Assembly: GCA_905220665.1 (NCBI GenBank)
Contig: CAJNAR010000172.1
Location: 186,001-250,000, forward strand
Source of the DNA: Albugo candida
Lineage: Eukaryota > Oomycota > Peronosporomycetes > Albuginales > Albuginaceae
Direction: 5' to 3'
DNA length: 64,000 bases
Shown here: one piece after another, positions 12,101 through 25,061 of the stretch
Numbering within the stretch: position 1 is the first letter of the stretch
How the letters are laid out: each line of letters begins with the position of its first letter
Notes under the pieces: generated by a model
Database searches by the model: none
The model's input: the letters and a program-made list of their open reading frames with translations, nothing else
Told to the model about the DNA's origin: nothing
Position numbers and translations under genes: made by a program

Positions 12101-12950
12101 TTGAGAGTACCCATGAAACCACCCTGTGATCCCTAAATTCGTCAATATTGTCAGTCTGGTTCGATTTTCAGGGTGCCATATAGTATGGTAACATAATTAA
12201 TCGGCACACAAACAAGAAAAGCTATCCGGAGGGCAAAACATACTTTGAATCGTTCTCCATATGCTTCACGTAATGATTGACGCATTCATCTCGGTTTTTT
12301 AGGCATTGTATTGACTGGGAGGCGAACTTTTGGAGAGTCGATTAGAGTAAATGTCTTGACTGATTGTTATCCTGAGTACGATATTGAGCTGCTGCGGCAT
12401 CCAAAAAACGCTGAGTAGACTCACCTCCATGCGGCTATTTTAAGAAAACTTTCCTTCATCGTTTGGAGATCGTTTTTTGCTTTCGTCTTCCAGCTTTCCA
12501 GCATTTTTCAAGATTCGAATTTTTCCGCAAGTGTTCGAGCACCCAATTGGCTTTCCGTTTGGATAGTATAGGTTAAGTACAATCAATTGAACAATATGAA
12601 AAAGTTACTATTTTCGTCATCGTAATCAAGTCAGATTTGCATAAAAAAGCCAAATAAGGCCCTGCATGTCGTGGTTGAAAATATCTGTAGGGTCTTCCGA
12701 CCTAGATATGTAATTCAGACGGTTCTTGCGTGGTTGAGGTAATGTGTAATGTTTATCAGTCGAATATTGAGTCAATCGAAAGTCTACCTTACCCAACATC
12801 CAAGCCATTTCAGACACGGCAATCGACATCATTCGCGTCGAATTGTGGCGCTTGAAGAATCGATAGCGTGATTGAGCGGTGGCTTGAGATCACCAAATTC
12901 GAGACGTGTTGTGGTCGGCTTGAATGAGTATGAGTGAACGACTAAATACA
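9105..12950 (-). mobile_element. 5'-truncated, decayed LINE (same family as 56896-63889)
   Basis: Read on the minus strand, this region follows ORF2 of the plus-strand LINE piece by piece. It runs from the middle of the endonuclease (KNRLNYISRSED near 12700), through reverse transcriptase (about 11645-11480, ILDFGKAYYRVYWTYVFEKL against the intact LDFEKAYDRVNWTYMF) and the thumb/connection (10961-10575, HLISKTFVYLGREDGELK and PRDIFTIAP), to the zinc region and the C-terminal end (10231-9258). The 3' tail matches the intact LINE tail around GATAACCTAGGC and GAGTTAGTCT. It is about 3.8 kb, riddled with stops and frame changes, and much more diverged than the other copy. The gap 12950-13344 holds nothing I can name. 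Confidence 0.85.
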
Positions 12951-13343
12951 GAATTCTTTCCTCGTTCCACACAATGCGTTAATATCATTTGGAAATTTCA
13001 GGACATGTTGCCTCTTACGACAACATCAACCGCTAAGTTGTACAACGCTATACTATAACAGGAATCATCAAGTGCCGTCGGACATCAAAATATGGTCCAC
13101 TATTTCAAATCAGTGCAATCATCTAGAAGGAAAGGATTGTTACGTTCGAAAGGAAGCATGTTCAGCAGCCATCCTTATCATATAATTATTCGATAAAGTA
13201 TTCCAACACATCGGACGGAGTATTCATTATGAAAATGCACGCTATGCCATATTGTCCTTTTTAGAACACCAAGATTATTTCTCACTCTTTTCTGAGCGTA
13301 ATCTTGATACTGTCCATTGCCGAAGCTCGCCTCGCCGTTCAAG

Positions 13344-15426
13344 CTAAGCTCGGCTCGCATTATAGGTAAGACTTGAGCAAATCTTATCTCCAACACACCA
13401 CTTGAGAATTCCCGAGAGTGCCGGTCGCATCCAAACATATCCTCGCGTGGTTGATTGGTCATCGTAAGATAAGTAAACTTCTGTGTGTTGTAGAAGACAG
13501 CTGACACAATGCATCTGCTTTGATTTTTCACATTCATACTCCACAAACGCAATGCTGTCACTAGCAGGCCTGTGTTCTGTGCCAGAATCTAAAAAATAAC
13601 GCGAATAGCTCTTTTGAAATGCTACATCATCCACATTGTGAAAGTTGATATAATTTTTAGGTGGCCATAAACCTACTGGAATGCGGTTTTTCGTAAACTG
13701 GTGGATGACAACTTGGACGGGAGATTGTTTGGGAGTAGCCATAATGAAGGCTCGGTGCTCGGAACAGAATGCATGAGGAACCTCTTAAATTTTATGACAT
13801 GAATTTTCACGACACTCCAGTTCCATGTTTTGATACAGCGCCATTATTTTCTCCGAATTTAGCCCTGAGATATCAGTTAAGATGATCTCTTTGTAAGCGT
13901 GTCAATTCTTGGTTCTTGGGAAACTAAAGAAAATAAATGTCGCATGCGCGTAGAACAAGCACGTTGATTCGAAGGAGTATGGTACGAAATAAGGCAGAAG
14001 CTAGCCTTGAACCCCGGGTTCTGTGGTATTTTGTACATGCCTGTGTTCATCAGTTGGGTACCAAGATACAACTTGCAGTCAGGTTTTCCTAGCCATACGA
14101 GTTTACAGTCTTTTCCCGTAGTTGTTATCTGATCCGAACGAGCCACCAATACAATTGCATTCCTAGCTGCCAAAAATATAACGACACGAGGTCCCACTAC
14201 ATTTTTCATGATATGACCGATACATTCCGTATCTCTGTTCATCGATGAGGTAGTTTTGATGCAGACGAGATTGTTTAATTCTAATATTTCAAGTGTATTG
14301 GTGAATGTGAACGCTTGCAGCATACCAGCATTCTTTCTAGTAAGTCTTGCCATCCTCTTATGGGCAAGATACTTCAGGATCTGTCTGATTTCTTTCAACT
14401 TCTTGCGTTTTTCGTGTGAGATTTCAGGTTCATGTCTTTGATTCGTATCATCCTGTATATCATTTGTTTTCTCTGAACCTTGTTGCCGCATAGCAAAAAT
14501 ATTGAGCACTCTGTCACATTCGCTTGAACCCCAAGTGTCCATTTTCGAACAGAATGTTTTCTTACAGCTTTCGATGATTTTTTTTGATTCATGAATGCTA
14601 CGGAAGACGCACAACTCAGCCGACATAGAAATCGCCCAATAGAATAAGACATATGTTCGAATGGATAATGAATCGCTGTGCATGGCCACGCATTCTCGAC
14701 AAACGGCGTCTTCGTGATAAGAAGGGATGATGATGCATCGCATTGATGAGCGATCACTTTGTAAATTTTCAGTTCCCAAGATGTTCTCAATTTTGTCACT
14801 GTCAAATTCTTGAGCTTGATGCAACATTGAAGAAGCTTTCGATTGTTGATCAGCTAGAACACTGAACATTTCTCTGGCTTGTAGATCACTTTCGAAAATT
14901 CTGGAATTTTCGATACATGCTTGTAGTCGTATGTGTGTCGTATGCTTAATGATTTATCATAGTTCCCTAGTCGAGAATAAAGAAATTTCTCAGCCGCTTT
15001 CAGCTCTGTTTCTGCGATCGACGCTGTGAGTAGATAAATACTGTTATCGACCATACTTGATTCTCTTGTACTGGTAACATGCTGATAGCCTCTTTGAATT
15101 GAATGATTCAAGATATTGGATTTGGTATTTGCAACGGATATGCGACATGTCTCCATTGTATTGCAATATGATAAAAACGCTTTGACCAGATTTGTATGAG
15201 GTCCATAAACCCAGTAGAGTCTGTAGGCCTGGCTGGCTTGGATCAAATCAATTCTTTTGATTCCGATGAACGTGACGAGGCACCGGTGGCACGCTGAGAA
15301 ATCCTTCTGAATTCCACTCGTCACATTGAAAATGGCTGCTACGTTTCGCACACAGTTGGACTGTTCCTTCCCATACACTGACACCAGCGCATTAAGAAGC
15401 AGGGCATACAACACGGTGCTCAGCAT
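13344..15426 (-). pseudogene. CCG-type putative secreted effector gene, broken copy 1
   Basis: Starts at the ATG at 15424-15426. Residues 1-19 form a hydrophobic signal-peptide-like segment (MLSTVLYALLLNALVSVYG), and C46-HR-C49-LVTFI-G55 fits C-x2-C-x5-G, the CCG signature of Albugo secreted proteins. The start was chosen because it aligns exactly with the other copy (46050-48146), placing the motif at the same residue numbers. Further conserved blocks: RIDLI-x-AS-x-AYRLYWV; MRCIIIPSYHEDAVCREC; a K/R-rich stretch (KRKKLKEIRQILKYLAHKRM); and near the C-terminus CVSCLLQHTEVYLSYDD and GYVWMR. The frame changes near 14860 and again near 13880, each by the equivalent of one lost base, and a TAA interrupts the last part near 13790. 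No host gene adjoins it. Role in infection is inferred only from the motif and signal peptide. Confidence 0.7.
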
Positions 15427-15469
15427 GCTTTTGTCTTGCCTGCGGGATAAATTGTTTATTATTGACACG

Positions 15470-16529
15470 TGGCATCAAATTAGTCAATCATCATGCCTTG
15501 TTTATGTGCATCGCTTCATACCATCATACTGACAAATCCGCAGACTTATTTTACAGACTCGGTTACGTTTCCTGACTCAAGTGCTAAATCCGAGAAGACA
15601 GAACGACCTAGTAGTCTTCTATTTCGGCACTGCCTTTGCAAATGCGTGGCGATGCGGGCTTTGTTTTCTTTCTTTGTATTGGTGCAAGAATTTCGCGTTC
15701 CAGGTGGATCGTACACGTGACATATGATAAATTATCTCTTCTTACCGAGGTGCTTCACACTCAAAGATCGGCTATATGTGCGAAGTAACATTTTTGACTA
15801 TGCGGTAAAGGGGTCGCACTGATGCTTCATTTCGTCCATTAATGCGACTTTAAGATCGAGACTTCTTTGTTCCTACTTTAGTTTTATTTCGATGATATCT
15901 TACGATCTGACCAGGGCCTCAACAGATTGGGCTGGAAGCAATCTGAGACACTTGAATATTTCAGACGGATGATATTACCATGCAGAAATACTCTACAAAT
16001 GAAAGCTTTATTATATAATATCACACATGTCACTGTGATAACAATCACGGTGCACCACGAATACGACGGAACAAGCACAATTCTCAAAACATTTTGAAAA
16101 AGCTTTCATAATCTGGGAATGCCGACGTATAGTTGCTATCACACCGCTACTGTAATTTTCTGCATGTAGAATATCGCTGTTGTGTTGCCTCTGACAAACA
16201 TTTTGAGTTGCATTTTGAATGTAAAAAGCTGACATGCTGTCAGTTGATTGAAATCTTGAAACTTGTTTATTTGTAGGAAATCAATGGAATTTCTTAATAG
16301 GACGTGGCTGATAAAAAGATGACTATTTTGTGTATTTCATTGATATCACTGCGATGTTGTTTTTTGTTGATAAAATTAAGAATGCCTTAGCATTCATTGA
16401 AGTGACCACGGATCAGATTTTTTTTACCATTCAGGATTAAGAGGTTGAGTATTGCAAATCAGTCCTTAAGGCTTCTTTAATATCACATTGAAGAACTCCG
16501 TTCCACTTACCTTTAAATAATTAGGACCA
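15470..16529. other. No recognisable gene
   Basis: AT-rich sequence upstream of the CCG-type copy 1. It may hold that gene's promoter. Only short frames occur on both strands and none resembles a known family. Confidence 0.5.
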
Positions 16530-18850
16530 ACACTTGATGCCTGTAATGCAACCATATTAGCTCACCTGCCAACAGGTTATGTGACCAGCCAAGATTCCAA
16601 CAGCCAAGACCAGAAAGAATCTGACGATCTAGATAAATCGAAGATAGGCCGCATGATGCTGCTGCCGGAGACACTCGGAAATCGACTGGAAAAGATCGAA
16701 TCCAAGCGGAGCGTCGGCTCTCCAGTATCACCGCCATCCACGCGAACGGAGATTGTATTTTCTGGACTAAGCAGCCAAAGACAGGATGAGACATTGTAAT
16801 CCTGGATGAAAAACCGATGCATCATCGTGAGAAAGGGATGAGGAGAAGCTTTGTACATGCCATGCAACATAATGCGCTGAACGGGGTAAACGGAGTCAGA
16901 TTCTCGGCAGTAGGGTATATGCTCTCCATTCAGCCAATCGACAGGTAAGAAACATACCATGGACTTGAAGTGCTGTAATTCCGTCAATGGTTGACTCAGT
17001 GCTCTCGCATTGAAGAAGTGATCGAACGCATCAATAAATTACTTTTGTCCCAACATCACCAGAACGCAAGGAAAACATACTTTTTTTACGACAGAAAAAC
17101 AGACTGGACTTTCTTGGAGCGAGCGTTTCTTTATCCTGTCGGCAATTAGTGAATCACTCGGTAAAGCAGACGATATCGTCCTGAAAAGCTATATAAATTA
17201 CGCATAGCCTGACTTCAAACAAGCTATGATGGTCCGTCTCAACACTGAGAAAATACACCAGAAGGCAAGCCGAGGAACTGTGTTGCTTTACCCAGATCAT
17301 GGATGCAGGTATCATCAGAAATGCACCAAGAGAGTCAAAGAAAGGACTCGACCGAATAGGTGCGATCAGAGAATCCAAGTCGAAGAAACTAATGAACTGC
17401 TGCAATTGCGGGAAAAGGAGGCAAATGAGAAGAGATTCCGAGCTCCTCCAGCATAGACGACATTTTTTAGGGATTGTATGCAAAATTACTACGCTGGGAC
17501 AAACGAAGAAAGTATGAATATCTGATAGCAGAACCAGCAAGCATCTCGTAACGGATGTACACTTGTTACATAATCGCAAGGAATGCAACGAATCATGCAT
17601 ACTTCCAAACGGGAAGAAACGACGATGAGCTGAACATGATTGACAAAGGTTATCTCAACCGTCAACATTTTGCCGACGAATGTTCTCTCAAACGATGTAC
17701 AACGTGCGGAAAAGCTTCCTTGGAAAGTTGTCTCGTATGGAAAGTTGGCGGCAAAAGCTTGCAAATTGACGTATCAAGCAAATGATACAAGAGTTGTATA
17801 CGTACTTACGATGGTGCGATCGTGTTCGAAGTAATATGATCAAGAACGGTCTCGTTATCGAGATAGAAGGTCGAGAACGCGTACGCGTATTCAGTGATAT
17901 GGATATACTCGCCTCATTTGAGCTTCTGGATAGATCACAAGTAGATTAGGAGTCTTCTACATTTCCATCAACGATTTGATCAGCTGAACTACGCTACTAT
18001 TGAGAGCATAGCAAAGCTTCTAGAATGATTGATGACCAACGGTGATGAAATACGTTAATTGGGCGGGAAGCAAGCTAACAAAGAGCACAGCTTCTTGGAA
18101 GATACCGGTATAAATTTCGAATTGGTAGCATCATCTGCAGTGCTCCAAAGGGTCATACCACGCCTCAAGCCGACGTGAAAATAAATATTTGTTCAAGTTT
18201 TATCGAATAAAAATCGAACTATTGTCGGGTATTCTTGGCCAAGATTAAGAATGAAGCAGCTCAAAGTTTCAAGATTTCTTAATTTGCTTCGAGAAGCGAT
18301 TTGATTGCAAGATTCTTGTACTACGAACTGATGGCAGCGCAGAGTACATAAATGTCAATCTTTTTTGCAAAAAAAGGGAGGATGAAGACAAATTAGTCAG
18401 ACTAAAAACCAAGCATCGAATGGAAATTGAACAAATCAATAAAATAATCATGAACCTGGTGCGGTCTATGATATTGAAATGTCTATAGCATTATATTTGT
18501 GGGGAAGTGCTGCTAAATATGCATGTAAGTTCTCAATAGAAGCACAACCAGAAGCCAGGCGTAAGCAAAAGATCGAGTTCGGTTTTGAGGACTTGCCGCG
18601 GCGAAAACGCTCCTTATAAGCCCAACCAGATCGAATCAGGGTTTTGACTGGAAAGGATACAACCTTTTTTGATGGCGTAACATTAGGTTCACCTTATTTG
18701 GTTAAAATTCGAACTGGAAAAGATCTCTCGCAAAGCGAAGTGAACGAGGCACTTTTCTGGAAAATGCGATGTAATCAAGGGGTATAAAGTGTCTTTACCC
18801 AAATCAAAGACTGTCATTACTCAACATATCTCAAATAAGGAGTCAACGCT
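16530..18850 (+). mobile_element. Heavily decayed Ty1/copia remnant (copia-2)
   Basis: Plus-strand relics in copia order. A gag-like segment lies at 16581-16799 and a zinc-knuckle-like CCNCGK at about 17395-17415. A word nearly identical to the integrase of the element at 50588 (KSNYCRVFLAKIK, against KSNYCRVFLGKMK) is at about 18208-18246. FEKRFDCKILVLRTDG and AEYINVNLFCKK follow at about 18285-18375. Downstream, MNLVRSMI and an FEDLPRR-like stretch belong to the integrase C-terminus. Stops and frame changes are frequent. I found no LTRs. It belongs to the same family as the element at 50588-55532. Confidence 0.7.
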
Positions 18851-19014
18851 GGAAGGAACATATGGAAATAGAAATTACAAGGGCCGTCAAAAAAATTAGG
18901 AGACAAACGTGTCTCCGTAGATGCAACATTTTTGATTGAAGGCAAACGGGTTGCTTCAGGTTTCCATTTCATAAACCTTCTCAGTTGTCCTAGAAACCAG
19001 TGATAGGAAGCCAC

Positions 19015-21005
19015 CAGACTTTTTCAAATGTTTATTGTTATACAAATTCAACTTGTCCAAAATCTTCCTTTCACAAAACCGCAGGTTCTAAACTTCCACA
19101 GTCCAATTTACGATCCTCTTCGCATCCACCTGATGCACATATTGTTGCAGACTCTTCTCCTCTAATGCGCGGTAGATTTGATTTCGAAGCTACGAGATGC
19201 GAGATCCAGCATCCATTAATCGCGTGTCTATTTTGATTTTTTTCATCGTATGAGCAATCTCACACAGCGCTAACGATTCCGTTGGAATAGCTTCTTCAGA
19301 ATAATTAATTAAGCCCTCCTCAACCACATCTTTCCATTGTTTACAGATTTCGAATTTGATGATTTGTGCACATGTCAAAGCATCAACACACGTCAAGATC
19401 GTCATGACAAAAGGGCTTACTTTGACACGCCTCATACGGGGGCAATGAATTTTAATATACTTGGAACGTTCTTACGAACTCGCACCTATCCCGCGACATC
19501 TTCTATTTGCAGACTGGATTAAGGTGCATTTGAGCTGAAGTTATCTCCAGATACATTTATCCTATCCGCGTCCCCTTTTTAACGTCAATGTTATCAAGAT
19601 TTATATTCAGATACAGAACACTAATTACAACACCCTGAATTATTCCCGCACCTCAGGATGGCATATCGTGAAAAGTACGTCTATTCAGTGCACGTTTTAA
19701 CAAACAGAAGTGACACGTCACGACTACAAGTTTGTACTGAATCGATTGCAATGCCCGACATGATCTTGTACCCTTATCGCTCTTACTGTATGAAGAATTG
19801 GAAGACGTCCATTCAAAGCTGATACTTTGCTGTTCGTTCAAGAGGAATCTACTTGTGAGATTACTTTATATTTTCTATGCTACTTTTGTCCTCATTGAAA
19901 AATGTAAGGTTTTTACTGTCTATTTCATCGTGCTTCTCGTGTGTCTTTTTAAGCCCCTGGTGACTTCTAGATTAATACAAACCTTAGCATTGCATTTTTT
20001 ATGTTTCTGATGACTTTCTGTCTGGTAAAAAGGAGGTAGAACTAAGCCGAGGTTCACTGGAGAGCGTTAGCTGTTGCTACATTTCCTAGAACGGAAGCTC
20101 ATTGCAGTAGGATTGCCGGTTACTTAATTAAGTGAATGGATACCGTATCTGAATAGAGCGGTGAATCTGCTATCCAATGCTCATCAGGAGTTTATGCGGA
20201 CAATGAAGAGGCCTCTGGAAGGCCCTTCCGAACCTTTTCAGCAATGTCGATTGGAATATGACAGCTTGTATATGAAATGGACTTCAGTTTGATTTTATGG
20301 AGAAGGGTAGTCCTTTCTCTGAAAGATGTAGACAATATATGTCTACTGAGTGCAATTAGATGCATAAAGGCTATCTACGTTACCAAATTTTTAAAAGCGT
20401 GCGGATTACGCGAATATATCAGTAAATTACCACCAACCCGTAAGTTCTAAATTTTGCATTGGATATCCGGCTACATATAGTGGAAGCGGACTAGTTCTGC
20501 TCAAGATTACCTCACGAGGCTTTCATATAGGAGTACAATTGTGCCACAGGATTTCTATCCATTTTGTTGACAACATTAAATGCCCGTTAGCATAGATATT
20601 TTCCTTCCAAGACGCACGTAATAGTCGCACATTTTCTTATTCAGGACAAGTTGATCAGTTGATGTGCAAGGCGTGTTCCAATACTCGTTTATAAATGTCA
20701 GAAGTTTTTGTCACCGTGATCAAATTGAGACTGATGTATATTATCAAGCCCTTCTAATGATTTTGTTTAATCTTAGGAATATGAGCCCAAACCGCTCATA
20801 CTATTTCTACTTACAAACTACCAAGGTACAATACGCACACATACAAGTCGGATGCAATCTATGACTATCCTAACGGCCTGATGTATTCGTACCATCGACA
20901 CAACTGTGCTTCTTGTATCTACCGTTATGTGCAAGAAACCCTCTTGGTGCAAGGTATGCACGTAACATTCATGTCTATACATACATTTTCGCATTTGCCA
21001 AAGGG
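19015..21005. other. No gene that I can support
   Basis: About 2 kb of low-complexity and decayed sequence. A 79-residue minus-strand frame (19435-19190) is helical but matches nothing I know. Around 20300 (plus strand) short words such as VVLSLKDVDN resemble the protease-to-integrase linker of copia elements, but this is too weak to call. Confidence 0.4.
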
Positions 21006-21454
21006 AATTGCTGTGGACACACCCTATTTTGCTACAGTGCACACCACCTATAACCTGTAACTTATTTAGGCGTTAGTAAAACCACTACTCTTCACGCATA
21101 AATCAGCGCATAACAAAAAAGAGATTTTATATGATGGATAAAGTCTAGCGCTTCAAATTAAAAGGCTTGTATTTTAAGTTGGATGAGTTTTTGATAATTT
21201 ATAAGGCTCTAAAAGTTGCCTTGTTTCTTTAGATTTAACTAGTATTTCCTATGAAAGCGTACGATTTGGCCGCCATCAGTGGGCCAATTAGGTTTTAGGG
21301 TTCAGGGTTTAAGTACTAGTGTAATATATTATCTTTATGTTATACTTACAGCTTCATACATTAGCTACTAAAGCATTGCTGTCTATGTGAACTGAGTCTG
21401 GAACTCTTTGATGTGATCGGTACTTTTTCATAGCATATTCCGCGGCTTTTCTGG

Positions 21455-23467
21455 TTAGATCTTCTGAGACACATCCATATAAAGGAAGCAATTTCTAGCA
21501 TGGCGACCGGATTGTTGCGAGCGAAATTGAGGTAAGTGCTTTCGGAACTGGCGCGACCATTCATTTCCATATGCAATCGCAATTCTTCCTTGCGTATGGT
21601 TTTGCTTCCCCCTAAAGTTTTCTATAAAATTAAATTTGCAGTGAAATTTGGGGGAAAATATGATGAGATGGCCCGCCGCGGTCATTGCCTCTTCCAACAA
21701 ACCTTTTGAGATTTAAAGTCTGGCTGGTCTTGAATAACACTGCGGCCGCAGAAGCTACCTGTGTCACCATATTAATTTCGGCAATCCAGTTGAAGGTTTG
21801 TCGTCCAGAGGTTGCGTTACTGCAGGACGATCTTTGTGCCTTTTCGTTGTCCGGTCAGGGGATAATCTACAAGGAATACCGAGGATTGCGATTTTCTATC
21901 TCCAAACATTCCATTCCGCATCACAGATTGCTTTCATCCCGGTCCAAGATTAATCCGTTGAGATACGAGAGCATCTTCATCAAATGCTGCGTGGCTAGTC
22001 GCATTGTCGAAAGCGAAAAGAGCTTTTGAATTGGTAAACTGCGCATCAAAAATGGGAATTGCAGCATTCCGGACTTGCTTATGCAGGTCTTCCGCAGTAC
22101 ACCAACCATCATATTTCTTGCCGGGATTTGTGATTATGCAGGCCTCTTCTGGAAGATTGCTGTGATGAAGCTTCTTTTCTTTGCTCAATGCTAGTCGACC
22201 CCCTTGAATAAGACAGAGAATGTTAACTCTTGATCAAAGTAATGAGCGAAAACTCTAAGATAATAGACTTATCAACATCATTCAGAAATTCGCTGACATG
22301 TATCGATCTCTAGCCTCCTTCTTCCGCGTGGCTCGTCGCCATCAAGAAGCCATAGCTTCTTCTAGCCGTCATGGACAGCAAATGTGCTTTCATCATGCGT
22401 CACTAGGATGATGGCATTTCTGTCAGGCCAAATCTCCGATTCCATTTCCGGCCCAACAAATTCCGGCATAAATGGCTCATATATTCTCATTCGTTTCAGA
22501 AACTGAGTATGATATGCCACGACATCTGCTCGTTCATGGCCATCAGCGTACATGCCTTTCTTCACCTCTGAAAAGCGTAGGAAAATTAACTTCATCCCTT
22601 GAGTCACAGTGCTGAGGTGTATAGATGCGGTGAGATCAATTTTTGGAAGTATTTACATGTTGACAAGCTTGGCAAAATCCGTTGGTATTATGCAGAAATT
22701 ATTGTTTCGAAGGTAAACCTTCACATCTGCAATGACATCTTCATCCTCTAATAAGCTGATGGTTTTAACATGCTTTTCCTGCTTTCTCTCGGGAATAAAA
22801 CCAGCTTCAAGATATAAACGTCCCCAGCCACGAAGCATCTCGTAAAACAACGCCATTTCCATTCGCCGCCGCAATTATTTGCGAGGCAGCCACTCTCTAT
22901 TTTGCAATCACGATAGACCGCTGATGAATAAAAGAAAGTTGCGCTAGCGATTGTTCAAATGAATCAACTATACCTCACTGCCGCAGAGTATTAGCCTGAA
23001 GTATCCTGCAACAGAGGCATGACGCAGTCGCATAATTTCCTCCTGTGATTCATTTTGTTTTCCCAGTTTCACAAGCGCTCTCTGAAGATTGTTGTGAGAA
23101 TAAAGAGGTCTTTCATCTATCGAGTTCTTGCTTGCAGAGTCTATAAGCTGACGCTGTGTTGCATTCGACTTGGAGTATGTCTCTAGCTTTCTTGAACCAA
23201 TAGCTGTTTTTCCTGCGCTGCTCTTTTGCGCCGCTTCGTTCTGTCGGAATCTCCAATGTACCTAGAAGGCCGTTTACAAGCAGACTAAATACTCACGATA
23301 ATGGTGTCCGTTTTCTCTTCCTCGAAATCCTCGAATTCAACTTCTACATCCGCCTTTATATCGCTCCTATTTTCGATATTTGAACTTGATATATTTCCGG
23401 CTTTTTTCGTCTCATAAGCAGCCCGCATAGCTTTGATGTGACGTTGCTGTTTTGATGTTCGAGGCAT
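21455..23467 (-). pseudogene. DDE-type transposase (IS630-like), broken
   Basis: Read on the minus strand from an ATG at 23465-23467 (MPRTSKQQRHIKAMRAAYE). The N-terminal region is basic then acidic. A possible very short intron lies at 23262-23296 (GTGAGT to CTAG); removing it leads into a long open segment ending ASVAGYFRLI. The catalytic half has VTHDESTFAVHDG (first aspartate, about 22400), LFAFDNATSHAAF (second aspartate, about 22010) and PKFHCKFNFIE (glutamate, about 21620), in the order and spacing of a DD-E transposase of a type common in oomycetes and fungi. Pieces are separated by frame changes, each of the one-base-loss class. A paralogous N-terminus lies at 28697-29326. Family assignment is from motif order, not from a search. 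Confidence 0.65.
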
Positions 23468-23690
23468 GCTGCTTAGATGAACGGGCTGGCAAAAAAAATG
23501 AATGTGTTCTGTTGTCAAATGAGCAGGATGGTTGGTATCAAGATTAAATGTGATTGGGGAAAAAGCTGTTGGAATGGTATGGGGGGATTGAATTTACGAC
23601 AATAATATTCGTTGACGGTTTATGTTTGATGATTTTTCAAGTTTGGCCGCAAAAATAATAATTACAGGTTATAGATGACTTGCACTTTAC

Positions 23691-25034
23691 GGACACACCC
23701 CTAAAAATAGAAATTACAAACATATCCCCTACGTTTGGACCGTTAATCAAGTAAATTAAGGAGTCTATCTGTCCATAAAAATAGAAATTACAAAACTAGC
23801 TCCTACTTTCGTACCACCATGTCCGCTGCTCTCCATTCTACTTCTAGCTGGGTGGCAGTAATCCCATAAGAATGACAATGCTCAGATATTTGTAAGTACG
23901 AGACATGAGAGTGCCATCAATCCATGGACGCACAAGTAAATTGTTTTTGTTTGTTCTTGACAATAGCATTTTCTTATCATTAAAATTACTAAACTCGAAT
24001 AAGACTTACAAAAATCGTGCTCTTGGAGTTTAACCAGCTAGCTTCGCGAGAGACTCAAGTTTTCCGTCAAACCCGTGGACGACCTCCACAAAAGCAGTCT
24101 ATAAAATAAAACAATCGTGATCCATTAGCCTTGAAATACCATCAACCTAAACAAGGAAAAACAAATGCCAAGCTTGTGGCAAGCGGGGGCATATTAAAAG
24201 AACGTGTTGAAAATTGAGACAGTAATGTAGGCCATCAGTTTGGAATGGTATTGTTTGATTCATCTACTTACTTTCTCTTTCGTTATTCCAAAATACAACA
24301 AGCAATCCATCTAATGAAAAAATTGTTGAGGAGAAGACCAGGGACTTGGCGCGGAGATGAGTCATTTCAACCAAAGAGTTTAGCTGTCAAAGCCGGTAAC
24401 TGGATCAAGGAGAGTAATTTCAAATTACTGAATAATGTACTGCTGTGTTCTTTTGTAACAAAAGGGACGATGTTTTTGAAGAGAATGGAGACCTACGAGA
24501 AGCTATACATCCACTGATTGACAAAACATGTGGCTAAATGATCAGACAATGATGTCATTTTTGCGTTCCTACACGCCTGGATCAACTGCACAGAGCAAGT
24601 GGATGGTAATTCCTGTGGCATTGTTACATCCTACTACGTTCGTGAAGCTGCACAAGGGAGGGCTATTGGTGGAGGTGCACCACCAGCTCATGTGTTTCGA
24701 GCCATTAAGCTGCGTAAACTGCAGGCTTTACAGAAAGCTTGCTTAGAATCGGGAAAGAGCGTAAATTAATAGAAGGCAATCGTGGATGTATTTTTTTCTT
24801 TTCTGAAATGCCTACCCACTAGGCTACTTTTATTTTGCTTGAAAGAAGTAGCTTTTCTTATTATGTTGCTGCCACCAGCTAGAAGCGGACTTGAGAGCAG
24901 CGGACATGGCGGTAAGAAAGTAGAGGGTACGATTGTAATTTCTAATTTCAGGGAGGGATAGACTGCTTACTTTACTTAATTGACAGTGCGAAAGTAGGGA
25001 GTATGTTTGTAATTTTTATTTTAGGGGTGTGTCC
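23691..25034. mobile_element. Inverted-repeat element carrying a Ulp1-type protease relic
   Basis: The left end, GGACACACCCCTAAAAATAG then AAATTACAAACATA, is inverted at the right end (about 25001-25034). The subterminal parts also pair: a block containing ATGTCCGCTGCTCTC near 23819 is mirrored by GAGAGCAGCGGACATGGC near 24894. The arms are therefore about 150-190 bases. The interior (24060-24800) carries a plus-strand protease relic. Long inverted repeats with a captured C48 protease recall Mutator-like elements known in plants to carry Ulp1 genes; the comparison is mine. Confidence 0.6.
24528..24769 (+). pseudogene. Ulp1/SENP-like (C48) cysteine protease fragment
   Basis: The frame at 24528 gives MWLNDQTMMSFLRSY, matching the WLND substrate-binding word of Ulp1 proteases. 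After one frame change (one-base-loss class, before 24593) the frame reads EQVDGNSCGIVTSYYVREAA: glutamine, aspartate and the catalytic cysteine in the Q-x-D-x3-C-G arrangement. It closes at TAA 24767-24769 after a basic helical tail. Normal Ulp1 domains have about 100 residues with the catalytic histidine between these two motifs. Here only about 20 codons remain, so the histidine part is missing and the protein cannot be a working protease. It lies within the inverted-repeat element at 23691-25034. Confidence 0.6.
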
Positions 25035-25061
25035 GTAGTCAAAATAGGGTGTGTCCGCAGC

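Larger units (their letters stand above)
21010..25061. mobile_element. Compound inverted-repeat region with GGACACACCC ends
   Basis: The 17-mer GGACACACCCTATTTTG at 21015-21031 occurs inverted at 25040-25056, and the match extends with one mismatch to about 23 bases (TGCTG before it). Inside lie a minus-strand DDE transposase relic and a second inverted-repeat element whose ends also begin GGACACACCC (23691-25034). Either one element with internal duplicated ends or two related elements nested; I cannot decide. Target duplications are not evident. Confidence 0.55.
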
